A stretch of DNA of 64,000 bases from Bacteroidaceae bacterium (GTDB lineage Bacteria > Bacteroidota > Bacteroidia > Bacteroidales > Bacteroidaceae): assembly GCA_016302965.1 (NCBI GenBank), contig JAEDMP010000001.1, positions 51,257-115,256 of the forward strand, in the 5' to 3' direction. How positions within the stretch are numbered: position 1 is the first letter of the stretch; every line of letters starts with the position of its first letter. The notes under the pieces are model-generated. The model had not been told where the DNA came from and made no database searches. It worked only from the letters and a program-made list of their open reading frames with translations. Position numbers and translations under genes: made by a program. This document shows positions 53,746 to 62,491 of the stretch, piece by piece.

Positions 53746-54222
53746 CTATTCCAAATCTTCAAAACTGAGGGGCAGCAATGCTTTTGCGCCGTCGATGACG
53801 TAGACCACCGACGTGCCATACAGAAGGATTCGGATAGTCTGCCCGTACCGGTGCTCTGTCTCAATCATAGCCTGACGGCATGAACCGCAGGGCGAGATGG
53901 GGTGGGTGAGCAGACCGTTCTCATTGCGGGCGGCGATGGCCAGCATCGACACCGGCTCAGCGGGATGCTGGTTTGCAGCGGCAAAAAGTGCGTTGCGCTC
54001 GGCACAGATGGTGATGGGAAAGGCGGCGTTCTCCTGATTGCAGCCTGTCACCACCGTCCCGTTGGCCAGCCTGACGGCAGCTCCAACATGGAAGTTGGAA
54101 TAGGGGGCATAAGAACGTTCCGTGGCACGGATAGCCTCTTGTATGAGTGCTTGCTCCTGAGTCGTCAATTCCTCTAAGGCGCAGGCATGGATAGTTGTTG
54201 AAAGGACAATGTTTCGCATCAT
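53746..54222 (-). CDS. cdd: Cytidine deaminase
   Basis: The 158-residue zinc enzyme deaminates cytidine and deoxycytidine in pyrimidine salvage. The zinc and proton-shuttle motifs are ICAERNA (Cys, Ala, Glu) and PCGSCRQ. The N-terminal third (EAIRATERSYAPYSNFHVGAAV) is typical. The -7 box at 54240-54247 is part of a 17-base inverted repeat shared with the gene opposite. Confidence 0.96.
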   Translation of the reverse strand: MMRNIVLSTTIHACALEELTTQEQALIQEAIRATERSYAPYSNFHVGAAVRLANGTVVTGCNQENAAFPITICAERNALFAAANQHPAEPVSMLAIAARNENGLLTHPISPCGSCRQAMIETEHRYGQTIRILLYGTSVVYVIDGAKALLPLSFEDLE

Positions 54223-54239
54223 AAAAAGTTGTTTTGTTG

Positions 54240-54247
54240 CAAAAATA
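54240..54247 (-). promoter_or_regulatory. -7 element for cdd
   Basis: TATTTTTG on the minus strand, 18 bases before the ATG. It belongs to the left arm (54238-54254) of a 17-base perfect inverted repeat. Confidence 0.6.
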
Positions 54248-54301
54248 GTGAAAAAAGTGGAGATTGTCAGAAGTTTGTGCTGAAATCTGCCCGGTTTTCA
54301 C

Positions 54302-54309
54302 TATTTTTG
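54302..54309 (+). promoter_or_regulatory. -7 element for the glucosaminidase gene
   Basis: TATTTTTG, 23 bases before the ATG at 54333, within the right arm (54295-54311) of the same inverted repeat. A TTTG at 54274-54277 is 24 bases upstream, longer than ideal. Confidence 0.6.
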
Positions 54310-54332
54310 CACACAAATTGAGATTTTTTTGT

Positions 54333-55268
54333 ATGTTCTATCCTGTTTACACCTATTATATAAGTAGCCGCCTCCGCCCTCTCGCACTCGTGGCTTCTCT
54401 GCTGATTGCCATCACTGTGTCTGCCCAGACCAAATGGAACAGCAGCTACCAGCAGTACATCGACCGATACAAGGAGATTGCCATTGAACAGATGAAGAAA
54501 TACAAGATTCCCGCAAGCATCACTTTGGCTCAGGGAGTCTTCGAGTCGGGAGCCGGAAAAAGCGACCTGGCCCGGCGCGGCAACAATCATTTCGGCATCA
54601 AGTGTCACGGATGGACTGGACGCACGGTCTATTATGACGACGATGCCCGCAACGAGTGCTTCCGTGCCTACAGCAATGCCCGTGAGAGTTATGAAGACCA
54701 TTCACGTTTTCTGGTGACAGGCCAGCGTTACCAATCGCTCTTCAAACTCTCCATCCGCGACTATAAAGGATGGGCCCACGGACTGAAACGCTGCGGCTAT
54801 GCCACCAATCCCCAGTATGCACAGAAACTGATAGGGGTGATAGAGACCTACGAACTCTACAAGTATGACCGCGAGTCGCCCGACCGATTCATCTCGCGCC
54901 ACACCGATTACGAGGATGCTTTGGGCTACACCATCTACATGAACAACAAGACCTATTATGTGCTCGCCCGGGCCAACGACAGTTTCAAGAACATCGCCAA
55001 GCATCTGCGTCTCTCGGTCCGCACTCTTGCCAAATGTAACGAGCGCGACAAGCGTGACGTGCTGCAGGAGGGGGAAATTGTCTATCTGAAGAAGAAACAG
55101 ACCAAAGCTGCCAAGACCTTCAAGCACCAGTTGCATGTGGTGCAGCCTGGCGAGTCGATGTACAGTATTTCCCAGCGCTACGCCATCCGCCTGAAGTCCC
55201 TTTACAAGATGAACCGTCTTTCGCCAGACTATCAGATACAGGTTGGCGACAAACTGCGACTCAGATAA
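54333..55268 (+). CDS. Secreted glucosaminidase (GH73) with two LysM domains
   Basis: The 311-residue protein starts at the ATG at 54333; the longer frame to 54264 would cover the promoter. A signal peptide (ALVASLLIAITVSAQ) precedes the FlgJ-type GH73 domain (about 35-170: PASITLAQGVFESGAGKSDLARRGNNHFGIKCH; catalytic Glu in FESG). Two LysM repeats follow (TYYVLARANDSFKNIAKHLR; LHVVQPGESMYSISQRYAI). It cuts peptidoglycan glycan strands in the periplasm. Confidence 0.93.
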   Translation: MFYPVYTYYISSRLRPLALVASLLIAITVSAQTKWNSSYQQYIDRYKEIAIEQMKKYKIPASITLAQGVFESGAGKSDLARRGNNHFGIKCHGWTGRTVYYDDDARNECFRAYSNARESYEDHSRFLVTGQRYQSLFKLSIRDYKGWAHGLKRCGYATNPQYAQKLIGVIETYELYKYDRESPDRFISRHTDYEDALGYTIYMNNKTYYVLARANDSFKNIAKHLRLSVRTLAKCNERDKRDVLQEGEIVYLKKKQTKAAKTFKHQLHVVQPGESMYSISQRYAIRLKSLYKMNRLSPDYQIQVGDKLRLR

Positions 55269-55355
55269 GGCAAATTTGCGAAGGATTATCAGTTAATTAT
55301 TCTTAATTGAATTATTTTAACAGAGTTTCGGTTCCTTTAATCCGATAAAAAGTAG

Positions 55356-55363
55356 TAACTTTG
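55356..55363 (+). promoter_or_regulatory. -7 element for rpsA
   Basis: TAACTTTG, 65 bases before the ATG, in an AT-rich leader. Confidence 0.55.
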
Positions 55364-55428
55364 CGCCCGATTTATACAATTCACATAAAGTCTAACTTTA
55401 TTAATTCAAAAAACAACTTTAAAAAATT

Positions 55429-57213
55429 ATGTCAGAATTAACAAAAAACGTTCAACCATTGCAGGATTTCAACTGGGATGAGTTTGAAAATGGAAGCATG
55501 GCCAATGTGAGCAAGGAAGAGCTCGACAAGGCCTATGACGAAACGCTCAACAAGGTGAGCGAGCGTCAGGTGGTGGAAGGTGTTGTCATCGCCAAGGACA
55601 AGAAGGAAGTAATCGTCAACATCGGTTACAAGAGCGATGGTATCATCTCTGCCAGCGAATTCCGCTACAATCCCGATCTGCAGATTGGCGACAAGGTGGA
55701 GGTTTATGTAGAGAACCAGGAGGACAAGCGCGGTCAGTTGATTCTCTCTCACAAGAAGGCTCGCCTGAGCAAGAGCTGGGAGCGTGTTAACGCTGCTCTC
55801 GACAATGCTGAGGTTATCCAGGGTTACATCAAGTGCCGCACGAAGGGTGGTATGATTGTTGATGTATTCGGTATCGAGGCCTTCCTTCCCGGTAGCCAGA
55901 TTGACGTTCATCCTATACGCGACTACGACCAGTTCGTAGGCAAGACCATGGAGTTCAAGGTTGTAAAGATCAATCAGGAGTTCCGCAACGTGGTTGTTTC
56001 CCACAAGGCTCTCATCGAGGCCGAGCTGGAAGCCCAGAAGAAGGAAATCATCTCCAAGCTCGAGAAGGGTCAGATTCTGGAAGGTATCGTCAAGAACATC
56101 ACTTCTTACGGTGTATTCGTTGACCTGGGTGGTGTTGACGGACTCATCCACATCACCGACCTCTCTTGGGGCCGCGTAGACGATCCCCACAAGGTGGTTG
56201 AGCTCGACCAGAAGATTAACGTGGTTATTCTCGACTTCGACGACGAGAAGAAGCGCATCGCCCTCGGTCTGAAGCAGCTCACTCCTCATCCTTGGGATGC
56301 TCTGGATGCTAACCTCAAGGTTGGCGACCACGTGAAGGGTAAGGTTGTTGTGATTGCCGATTACGGTGCATTCGTTGAGATTCAGCCCGGTGTTGAGGGT
56401 CTGATCCACGTTTCCGAGATGTCATGGAGCCAGCACCTGCGTTCTGCTCAGGAGTTCCTGAAGGTAGGCGACGAAATCGAAGCTGTTATCCTGACCCTCG
56501 ACCGCGAGGAGCGCAAGATGAGCCTCGGCATCAAGCAGCTGAAAGAAGATCCCTGGGCTACTATCGAGGTGAAATATCCCGTTGGAAGCCAGCACACTGC
56601 CAAGGTTCGCAACTTCACCAACTTCGGTGTCTTTGTAGAGCTTGAAGAGGGTGTTGATGGTCTGATTCACATCTCCGACCTCTCTTGGACCAAGAAGGTA
56701 AAGCATCCTTCAGAGTTCACCCAGGTAGGTGCCGATATCGATGTAGTTGTTCTGGATATCGACAAGGACAACCGTCGTCTGAGCCTCGGTCACAAGCAGC
56801 TCGAAGACAATCCTTGGGATGTATTCGAGGGTATCTACACCGTTGGTAGCATCCACGAAGGAACCATTACCGAAATGCTCGAGAAGGGTGCCGTTGTATC
56901 TCTCGAGAAGGGCGTTGAGGGCTTTGCCACTCCCAAGCACCTCGTTAAGGAGGATGGCACCCAGGCCGTTCAGGGTGAGGTTCTGCCCTTCAAGGTGATT
57001 GAGTTCAACAAGGACAGCAAGCGCATCATTCTCTCTCACAGCCGCACCTTCGAGGATGTTCAGCGTGAGGAGAAGAAGGCCGCCAAGAAGGCTCGTGCCG
57101 CCGCTAAGAAGGAAGACGCTCCCGTAAAGATCGAGAACCAGCCCGCTGCCACCACTCTCGGTGACCTCGACATTCTCGCTCAGCTGAAGGAGAAGATGGA
57201 GAAGGGTGAATAA
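55429..57213 (+). CDS. rpsA: 30S ribosomal protein S1
   Basis: The 594-residue protein has six S1 RNA-binding domains (for example GQILEGIVKNITSYGVFVDLGGVDGLIHITDL and GSQHTAKVRNFTNFGVFVELEEGVDGLIHISDL). Domains 1, 2 and 6 are the most divergent, as usual. A Lys/Ala-rich linker and a short tail follow. It unfolds and recruits mRNA at the ribosome, important in a genome with few Shine-Dalgarno sites. Codon choice is highly biased, consistent with strong expression. Confidence 0.97.
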   Translation: MSELTKNVQPLQDFNWDEFENGSMANVSKEELDKAYDETLNKVSERQVVEGVVIAKDKKEVIVNIGYKSDGIISASEFRYNPDLQIGDKVEVYVENQEDKRGQLILSHKKARLSKSWERVNAALDNAEVIQGYIKCRTKGGMIVDVFGIEAFLPGSQIDVHPIRDYDQFVGKTMEFKVVKINQEFRNVVVSHKALIEAELEAQKKEIISKLEKGQILEGIVKNITSYGVFVDLGGVDGLIHITDLSWGRVDDPHKVVELDQKINVVILDFDDEKKRIALGLKQLTPHPWDALDANLKVGDHVKGKVVVIADYGAFVEIQPGVEGLIHVSEMSWSQHLRSAQEFLKVGDEIEAVILTLDREERKMSLGIKQLKEDPWATIEVKYPVGSQHTAKVRNFTNFGVFVELEEGVDGLIHISDLSWTKKVKHPSEFTQVGADIDVVVLDIDKDNRRLSLGHKQLEDNPWDVFEGIYTVGSIHEGTITEMLEKGAVVSLEKGVEGFATPKHLVKEDGTQAVQGEVLPFKVIEFNKDSKRIILSHSRTFEDVQREEKKAAKKARAAAKKEDAPVKIENQPAATTLGDLDILAQLKEKMEKGE

Positions 57214-57234
57214 TCCTTTCCATACATGATTAAA

Positions 57235-57268
57235 AAAGAGGCAGGTACCATCAGGTGTCTGCCTCTTT
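57235..57268 (+). terminator. Terminator of rpsA
   Basis: AAAGAGGCAG (57235-57244) pairs with CTGCCTCTTT (57259-57268), followed by CATTTTGCTCTTTT, 22 bases past the stop. Confidence 0.8.
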
Positions 57269-57398
57269 CATTTTGCTCTTTTCCTTTTGTGATTCTTGAT
57301 GTCTTCGTATGCTTGGCAAAGTGCTTGCTTATTTTTTTTGTATTCTGCCCGGCAACCAACGCTGGCCGTCAGGCAGAATGCCTATGAATCAAGCCCTT

Positions 57399-60089
57399 TC
57401 AGCTACGGCTCACTTGCAGTCCCTCACGGCTGAGACTCATCTCCACAAAGCGCGCATTGCCGTTAGGAGCATTGAGTGTGAGTTTCTGCTTGATGCGCGC
57501 TGCTGCATCGGGGTCTTTGGCCACCATATAGAGATAACCGCCACCACCTGCTCCTGGCAACTTATAGCCCAGGCAGAGGTCGTCAATCTGTTGTGTGATT
57601 GCTCTAACGGCTTCGGGATTGGTTCCGCTGTCGAGCAGCTGGTTCTGTAACCATGACTGTCCGATGAGCTGTCCCATCTGCTGGAAATCCTGCCGTTGGA
57701 TGGCGTCATACATATTCAGGGTGTGGCATTTGATCTGTCGGAGCAGCTCCACCTGTTCATGCTGGTTGAGGAACATGCGTCGCACTATCTCTGCCAGAAT
57801 CTTCTTGGCCGTGCGCGTGATACCTGTATAATACAACAGATGGCAAGGAGCATATTCAGCTTGCGTATACAGATTGTCGGGCAGCCATCTGATGAGCGGT
57901 GTCTGCTCAAATCCCTTTTGGCTCTGCAGCAGTTTCACACCGCCGTGTACTCCTCCAAACTGGTCTTGCCATCCACCGCCCGTGGTGAGCAACTGTTCCA
58001 GCACGAGCGTCCTCTTTCCAATCTCACTCTTGTCCCAGGCCAGTCCGCAGAAATCGCTCACTGCTCCCAGTACGGTAGCTGCCAGAATCGAACTGGTACC
58101 CAGTCCGCTGCCTGCCGGCACTGCCGAAAGGAGTGTGAGTTCAATACCACAACCGAAGGCTTCCAGTTGAGTGCGAAGCGTGTCAAACCGTTCTTCGGCA
58201 TAGGCAGGAAGAAAACCTGCCAGTGCCAATGCCGCCTTGGGAATAGAGAACGGGCTGCCCACATGATGGAAATCGGCAAGTTGCTCGTAAGTCTCAATCC
58301 TTTCCATGGCACCCAGGTCAATGCTGCGGCAGATGATATGCGGCTCCTTACAGGGTTTCACGTAAGCCTGTAGGGGCGGCTGGCCATTGAGCTCGATGGC
58401 GAGGTTAACCACTGTTCCTCCCTCCATCAGACAGAAGGGAGGCGTATCGGTCCATCCGCCTGCGATATCAATGCGCACCGGACTGCGTGCCCATACAATC
58501 TGGTCGTCGAAAGCCGTCTTCACAGGATGTTGCTTCTGGCTGACCACCGTCGAGGTAAGTCCTTCGCGCAGCAGGTCAAAAGCCCGTGCTTCTTCCTGCT
58601 TGTCATTCGTTACGGCAGCTCTGAACATCGCATCGTGAATTCTTGTCATGAGTGGAGCCTCTTCGGTGAGCGCCTTGCCCAGCGGGATCTGGTTTTCGCG
58701 AAACTCCTGGGCGGCATGGTCGAGGTCGAGCTGATAGAACACGCTGTGGCGCCAGTTGTCGGCCAGAGCCTGCCAGTTGGCGTTCCTGAAATGGCGTCGT
58801 TGGGCCACAAGACGTCTCAGATTGGCAATGTCCGAAATCTCCTCGGCACTCACATATCGGCTGGCAGTCGCTCCCTTGAGCGCAGCCTCCAGTTCATCTG
58901 CCGATGTCACTACTGGAAAACGTTTCTCCTGTTGGGCGGCTCCTGCAAAGCGGTCGTCAATATGATAGCGTCGCAGCGCATATTCACGCTCGCCGATAGG
59001 CACCACATCGATACATTCTCCCGGCTGCAGTTCCAGTTGCCAGTCGTTGTCGGGCACTCCGGTGATAATATGGTCATGGGAGAGCGTCCATCTGGGTCCG
59101 ATACAACTGTTTTCCACCCACAGATGATGGTTCTCTTCGGTGAGTGCGGTGTGCCATTCGGCGTTTTGGATAAAGATAGAGGGATGTGGCTTCCTACCGT
59201 GGTGCATGATTTCCCGCTGGTCGTTCACCAGGTTCTGGATGGTAAGGGTAGAGGAAATCATCTCCCTGCTCGTCCCGAAATGATAGAACTCACCCGTGGG
59301 TAGCGGAATGACCGCCACGCTGAGCTGTCTGAGTTCCTCGTCCTGAATGAGCGGGTCTGTGCCCAACGCACAACCAAATTCGCCATAGAGGTCATATTCC
59401 TTCCATTCGCCCTCCTTTTTCGAACGTTTCCTCAGACACTCCACCGCCTTGTCGCTGAGCAGCCACACGCCGATGTCGGTCAGGAAGAAATGGGACTGTT
59501 GCAGTTCGTTCAGTGTGGTCACAGATGGTTTCTGCAGCATCCGCTTCATGACCGTCGGTGTCTGTCGGTCGCTGACAAACACCCCATGGTTTTTGGCGAT
59601 GGAGGCATCGAGCCATAGTCCGTAGCAAACCACATCGGCTTCGGGAATGGCCGGCAGCTGTCCGGTAGAACGGATGAAGACATCGCCGCTCACCACCATT
59701 GTATGGATTGAATCTGGTGCCTGCTTCATGATACGCTCATAGAGTGGCAGTTGCAGGTCGAGGAGTGACTGTGACAAACGCTGTCCGCGTTCCCATCTGA
59801 ACACGGGGATTGGAGTGAGAATCTTGCCCGAGGGGGCGTATGAGGGCAGTCTTCTGCTTTGTCCTCCGGCATGGAGCAGGATGCGCCGTTCACTGGCCAG
59901 CCATTGGTCAAAGGGGACCTTTTGCGGAGCCTGCTGATGACACGCTTCGAGCAGCCAGACGGTGCCGCCTCCCGAACCCAGCCTGTGTCCGATGGGGTCG
60001 TTGGTGCAGAAATATTCATCTGCTCTGCATCCCGTTATTTCATGAAAACACCCCACGAGATTAGGGGGCAGTGAGAGCAACTTTTTCAT
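57399..60089 (-). CDS. fkp: Bifunctional L-fucokinase / L-fucose-1-phosphate guanylyltransferase
   Basis: From the ATG at 60089 the protein has 896 residues; the frame to 60236 adds 49 residues lying in the divergent promoter region. The N-terminal guanylyltransferase part opens with PIGHRLGSGGGTVWLLEAC. The C-terminal GHMP kinase has SPVRIDIAGGWTDTPPFC, SAVPAGSGLGTSSILAATVL and LPGAGGGGYLYM. It turns free L-fucose into GDP-fucose for surface glycans in the cytoplasm. The fucose permease gene lies divergently upstream. Confidence 0.95.
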   Translation of the reverse strand: MKKLLSLPPNLVGCFHEITGCRADEYFCTNDPIGHRLGSGGGTVWLLEACHQQAPQKVPFDQWLASERRILLHAGGQSRRLPSYAPSGKILTPIPVFRWERGQRLSQSLLDLQLPLYERIMKQAPDSIHTMVVSGDVFIRSTGQLPAIPEADVVCYGLWLDASIAKNHGVFVSDRQTPTVMKRMLQKPSVTTLNELQQSHFFLTDIGVWLLSDKAVECLRKRSKKEGEWKEYDLYGEFGCALGTDPLIQDEELRQLSVAVIPLPTGEFYHFGTSREMISSTLTIQNLVNDQREIMHHGRKPHPSIFIQNAEWHTALTEENHHLWVENSCIGPRWTLSHDHIITGVPDNDWQLELQPGECIDVVPIGEREYALRRYHIDDRFAGAAQQEKRFPVVTSADELEAALKGATASRYVSAEEISDIANLRRLVAQRRHFRNANWQALADNWRHSVFYQLDLDHAAQEFRENQIPLGKALTEEAPLMTRIHDAMFRAAVTNDKQEEARAFDLLREGLTSTVVSQKQHPVKTAFDDQIVWARSPVRIDIAGGWTDTPPFCLMEGGTVVNLAIELNGQPPLQAYVKPCKEPHIICRSIDLGAMERIETYEQLADFHHVGSPFSIPKAALALAGFLPAYAEERFDTLRTQLEAFGCGIELTLLSAVPAGSGLGTSSILAATVLGAVSDFCGLAWDKSEIGKRTLVLEQLLTTGGGWQDQFGGVHGGVKLLQSQKGFEQTPLIRWLPDNLYTQAEYAPCHLLYYTGITRTAKKILAEIVRRMFLNQHEQVELLRQIKCHTLNMYDAIQRQDFQQMGQLIGQSWLQNQLLDSGTNPEAVRAITQQIDDLCLGYKLPGAGGGGYLYMVAKDPDAAARIKQKLTLNAPNGNARFVEMSLSREGLQVSRS

Positions 60090-60233
60090 TGATAGAATAT
60101 GCTTATAGATTGATTCTGATAAATGATTCTTATCATTGTATTCTGGTCGGTAGATGCGGATTGTTGTTTGAATATCCGATGTATTCTGACCGTAGATGGA
60201 AGTCTTTTTGCATGTCCGACAGACTTTCTTCTG

Positions 60234-60241
60234 CAAATATA
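60234..60241 (-). promoter_or_regulatory. -7 element for fkp
   Basis: TATATTTG on the minus strand, about 145 bases before the fkp ATG. Confidence 0.45.
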
Positions 60242-60285
60242 GTGTTTTTTTTTTGAAAAAAGCATCCTATTCATAAATAAATGAT

Positions 60286-60293
60286 TACTTTTG
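60286..60293 (+). promoter_or_regulatory. -7 element for fucP
   Basis: TACTTTTG, 31 bases before the ATG at 60324. Confidence 0.55.
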
Positions 60294-60323
60294 CAAAATA
60301 ATACCAATAATCTACCCAAAACA

Positions 60324-61664
60324 ATGAATACAGAAGACAAAAAAAATGGCGTATTGACCAAGGATGGCAAGCGCTTTCTGCTGCCGTTTCTGCTGATTAC
60401 CTCCTGTTTTGCCCTTTGGGGCTTTGCCAATGACGTGACCACTCCGATGGTCAAAGCCTTCTCCAAGATTTTCAGAATGAGTGTGACCGAAGGAGCCCTG
60501 GTCCAGGTAGCTTTCTATCTCGGATATTTTGTCATGGCCTTTCCCGCCGCCATGTTCATCCAGCGCTATTCGTTCAAGGCGGGTGTCCTGTTGGGCTTGT
60601 CGCTCTATGCAGCCGGTGCCCTGCTTTTCTTTCCGGCCAAGGTATGGGGCATCTATCCACCCTTCCTGCTGGCCTATTTTGTGATGACTTGCGGTCTCTC
60701 ATTTCTTGAGACCAGCTGCAATCCCTATATCTACTGTATGGGCAGTGAGGAGACCGCCACACAGCGTCTCAACCTGGCCCAGGCTTTCAATCCCATCGGG
60801 GCGCTGCTGGGAATGTTTGTAGCCATGCACTTTGTTCAGGCGCGCATGAGTCCGCTCGACTCCTCCAATCGTCTGCGTCTCTCTGAGGCCCAGTTTGAGA
60901 TGGTGAAAAACCATGATTTGGGCATCCTCATCCAGCCCTACCTCTTTATTGGTGTCATCCTCATCCTGCTGCTGGTGGTCATCCGTGTGGTGCGCATGCC
61001 GAAGGCTGGCGACACCCATAGCGGTACCCGCATGTTGGATACGCTCCGTCAGTTGCTCCATATCAAGAACTACCGCGAGGGGGTGGTGGCCCAGTTCTTC
61101 TACGTAGGTGCCCAGGTTACCTGCTGGACCTTCATCATCCAGTATGGCACGCGCATCTTCATGGAGGAAGGGCTCGACGAGCGTGGAGCCGAGATTCTCT
61201 CCCAGAAGTACAACATCGTGGCACTCTTCATCTTCACCTGCAGCCGCTTCATCTGCACCTGGTTCCTGAAATATATCCAGCCGGGCCGTCTGTTGTCCAT
61301 TCTGGCCATTGTTGCCGGCTGTGCTGTCTTGGGAGTCATTCTGTTTACCAATCGCAACGGACTTTATTGTCTGGTGGCGGTGAGTGCCTGCATGTCACTC
61401 ATGTTCCCCACTATCTATGGCATCGCCCTTCGTGGATTGGGCGAACGGGTGAAGGTGGCTGGTGCCGGTCTGATTATGTCTATTCTGGGCGGTTCCGTTT
61501 TTCCGCCCATCCAGGCCGCCATCATCGACTCGGGTGTCAGCCTCTTTGGCCTGCCCTCCACGCATCTCTCCTTTGTGGTTCCGCTCTGCAGTTTTCTGGT
61601 GATAGCACTGTTTGGCCATCATGCCTATGTGCGACACAACATCACCCACAACTATGAGGATTGA
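60324..61664 (+). CDS. fucP: L-fucose:H+ symporter
   Basis: The 446-residue MFS protein begins MNTEDKKNGVLTKDGKRFLL; a TTG at 60291 is in frame but overlaps the promoter. FucP signatures include FALWGFANDVTTPMVKAFSKIF, YLGYFVMAFPAAMFI and SFLETSCNPYIY. It imports L-fucose with protons. Divergent from fkp, it completes a fucose salvage pair. The terminator at 61692-61728 follows. Confidence 0.93.
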   Translation: MNTEDKKNGVLTKDGKRFLLPFLLITSCFALWGFANDVTTPMVKAFSKIFRMSVTEGALVQVAFYLGYFVMAFPAAMFIQRYSFKAGVLLGLSLYAAGALLFFPAKVWGIYPPFLLAYFVMTCGLSFLETSCNPYIYCMGSEETATQRLNLAQAFNPIGALLGMFVAMHFVQARMSPLDSSNRLRLSEAQFEMVKNHDLGILIQPYLFIGVILILLLVVIRVVRMPKAGDTHSGTRMLDTLRQLLHIKNYREGVVAQFFYVGAQVTCWTFIIQYGTRIFMEEGLDERGAEILSQKYNIVALFIFTCSRFICTWFLKYIQPGRLLSILAIVAGCAVLGVILFTNRNGLYCLVAVSACMSLMFPTIYGIALRGLGERVKVAGAGLIMSILGGSVFPPIQAAIIDSGVSLFGLPSTHLSFVVPLCSFLVIALFGHHAYVRHNITHNYED

Positions 61665-61691
61665 AGCCTCATGCTGCTGTGGTAAAAACGG

Positions 61692-61728
61692 AAGCCAGCC
61701 CCGGAATATGGCAATCCAGGGCTGGCTT
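61692..61728. terminator. Bidirectional terminator between fucP and the cytidylate-kinase-like gene
   Basis: AAGCCAGCCC (61692-61701) pairs with GGGCTGGCTT (61719-61728). TT follows on the plus strand and GTTTTTACC follows on the minus strand. Confidence 0.8.
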
Positions 61729-61761
61729 TTGAGATATGATTAGACGTGACTTTCTCGGATA

Positions 61762-62427
61762 TTATTCCGAAGTGGTCATCGGATGTGGCGAGGTCTGAAT
61801 CTTTTTCCGGATGAAATCGCTGATGAAGCCTATGGTCTCTTCCAGTCCGAGCAGCGACGAGTTGATGCAGAGGTCATAGCTCTCGCTGTGTCCCCAGCGT
61901 TTGCCCGTATAGAACTGATAGTAGGAACTGCGCTGTCGTTCACCGTTTGCGATAAGCTTGCTGGCAGTAGTGGTGTCGCATGCGTTACGCTCGCAGAGCC
62001 GCTCCACCCGCTGTTCCATATCGGCGGTGATGAAGATATTGACCACGTTGGTGAAATCGCGCAACACATAGTCGGCACAGCGGCCCACGAACACGCAGGA
62101 GCTTTCCGAGGCCGCTTTTCGGATGGCGTCGCTCTGCATTTTGAAGAGTGATTCCTGCGAGATGCTATCGGTATAGAAATTGTTGTCACCGATGTGCGGG
62201 GCATGCAGATGGAAGAGCGATCGGAAGAAGCCGCGCTGCTCATCGCTCTGCTCGAAAAACTGCTGGCTGATGCCGCTTTCGCATGCAGCGAGGTCGAGCA
62301 CTTCGCGGTCGAAGAAACGGCATCCGAATTCGTCGGCCAGACGGCGGGCGATGATGCGTCCACCACTTCCTATCTGTCTTCCCACGTTGATGATGAGATG
62401 CTGGTTGTCGGGGTATTGTTCGGTCAT
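61762..62427 (-). CDS. Cytidylate-kinase-like family protein
   Basis: From the ATG at 62427 the protein has 221 residues; a longer frame to 62523 overlaps the end of the MATE gene. The P-loop-like motif INVGRQIGSGGRIIARRLADEFG, FFDREVLDLAA and CVFVGRCADYVLRD mark the Cmk-like family, whose members in gut bacteria are distinct from the essential cmk. Substrate is unproven. It follows the MATE gene by 64 bases and is probably co-transcribed. Confidence 0.9.
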   Translation of the reverse strand: MTEQYPDNQHLIINVGRQIGSGGRIIARRLADEFGCRFFDREVLDLAACESGISQQFFEQSDEQRGFFRSLFHLHAPHIGDNNFYTDSISQESLFKMQSDAIRKAASESSCVFVGRCADYVLRDFTNVVNIFITADMEQRVERLCERNACDTTTASKLIANGERQRSSYYQFYTGKRWGHSESYDLCINSSLLGLEETIGFISDFIRKKIQTSPHPMTTSE

Positions 62428-62491
62428 AGGGATATATGTTTTTAGGGTTTGCCAGGAGTGGATAGCTGATTGTCCGGGAAGAATCTTTTGT

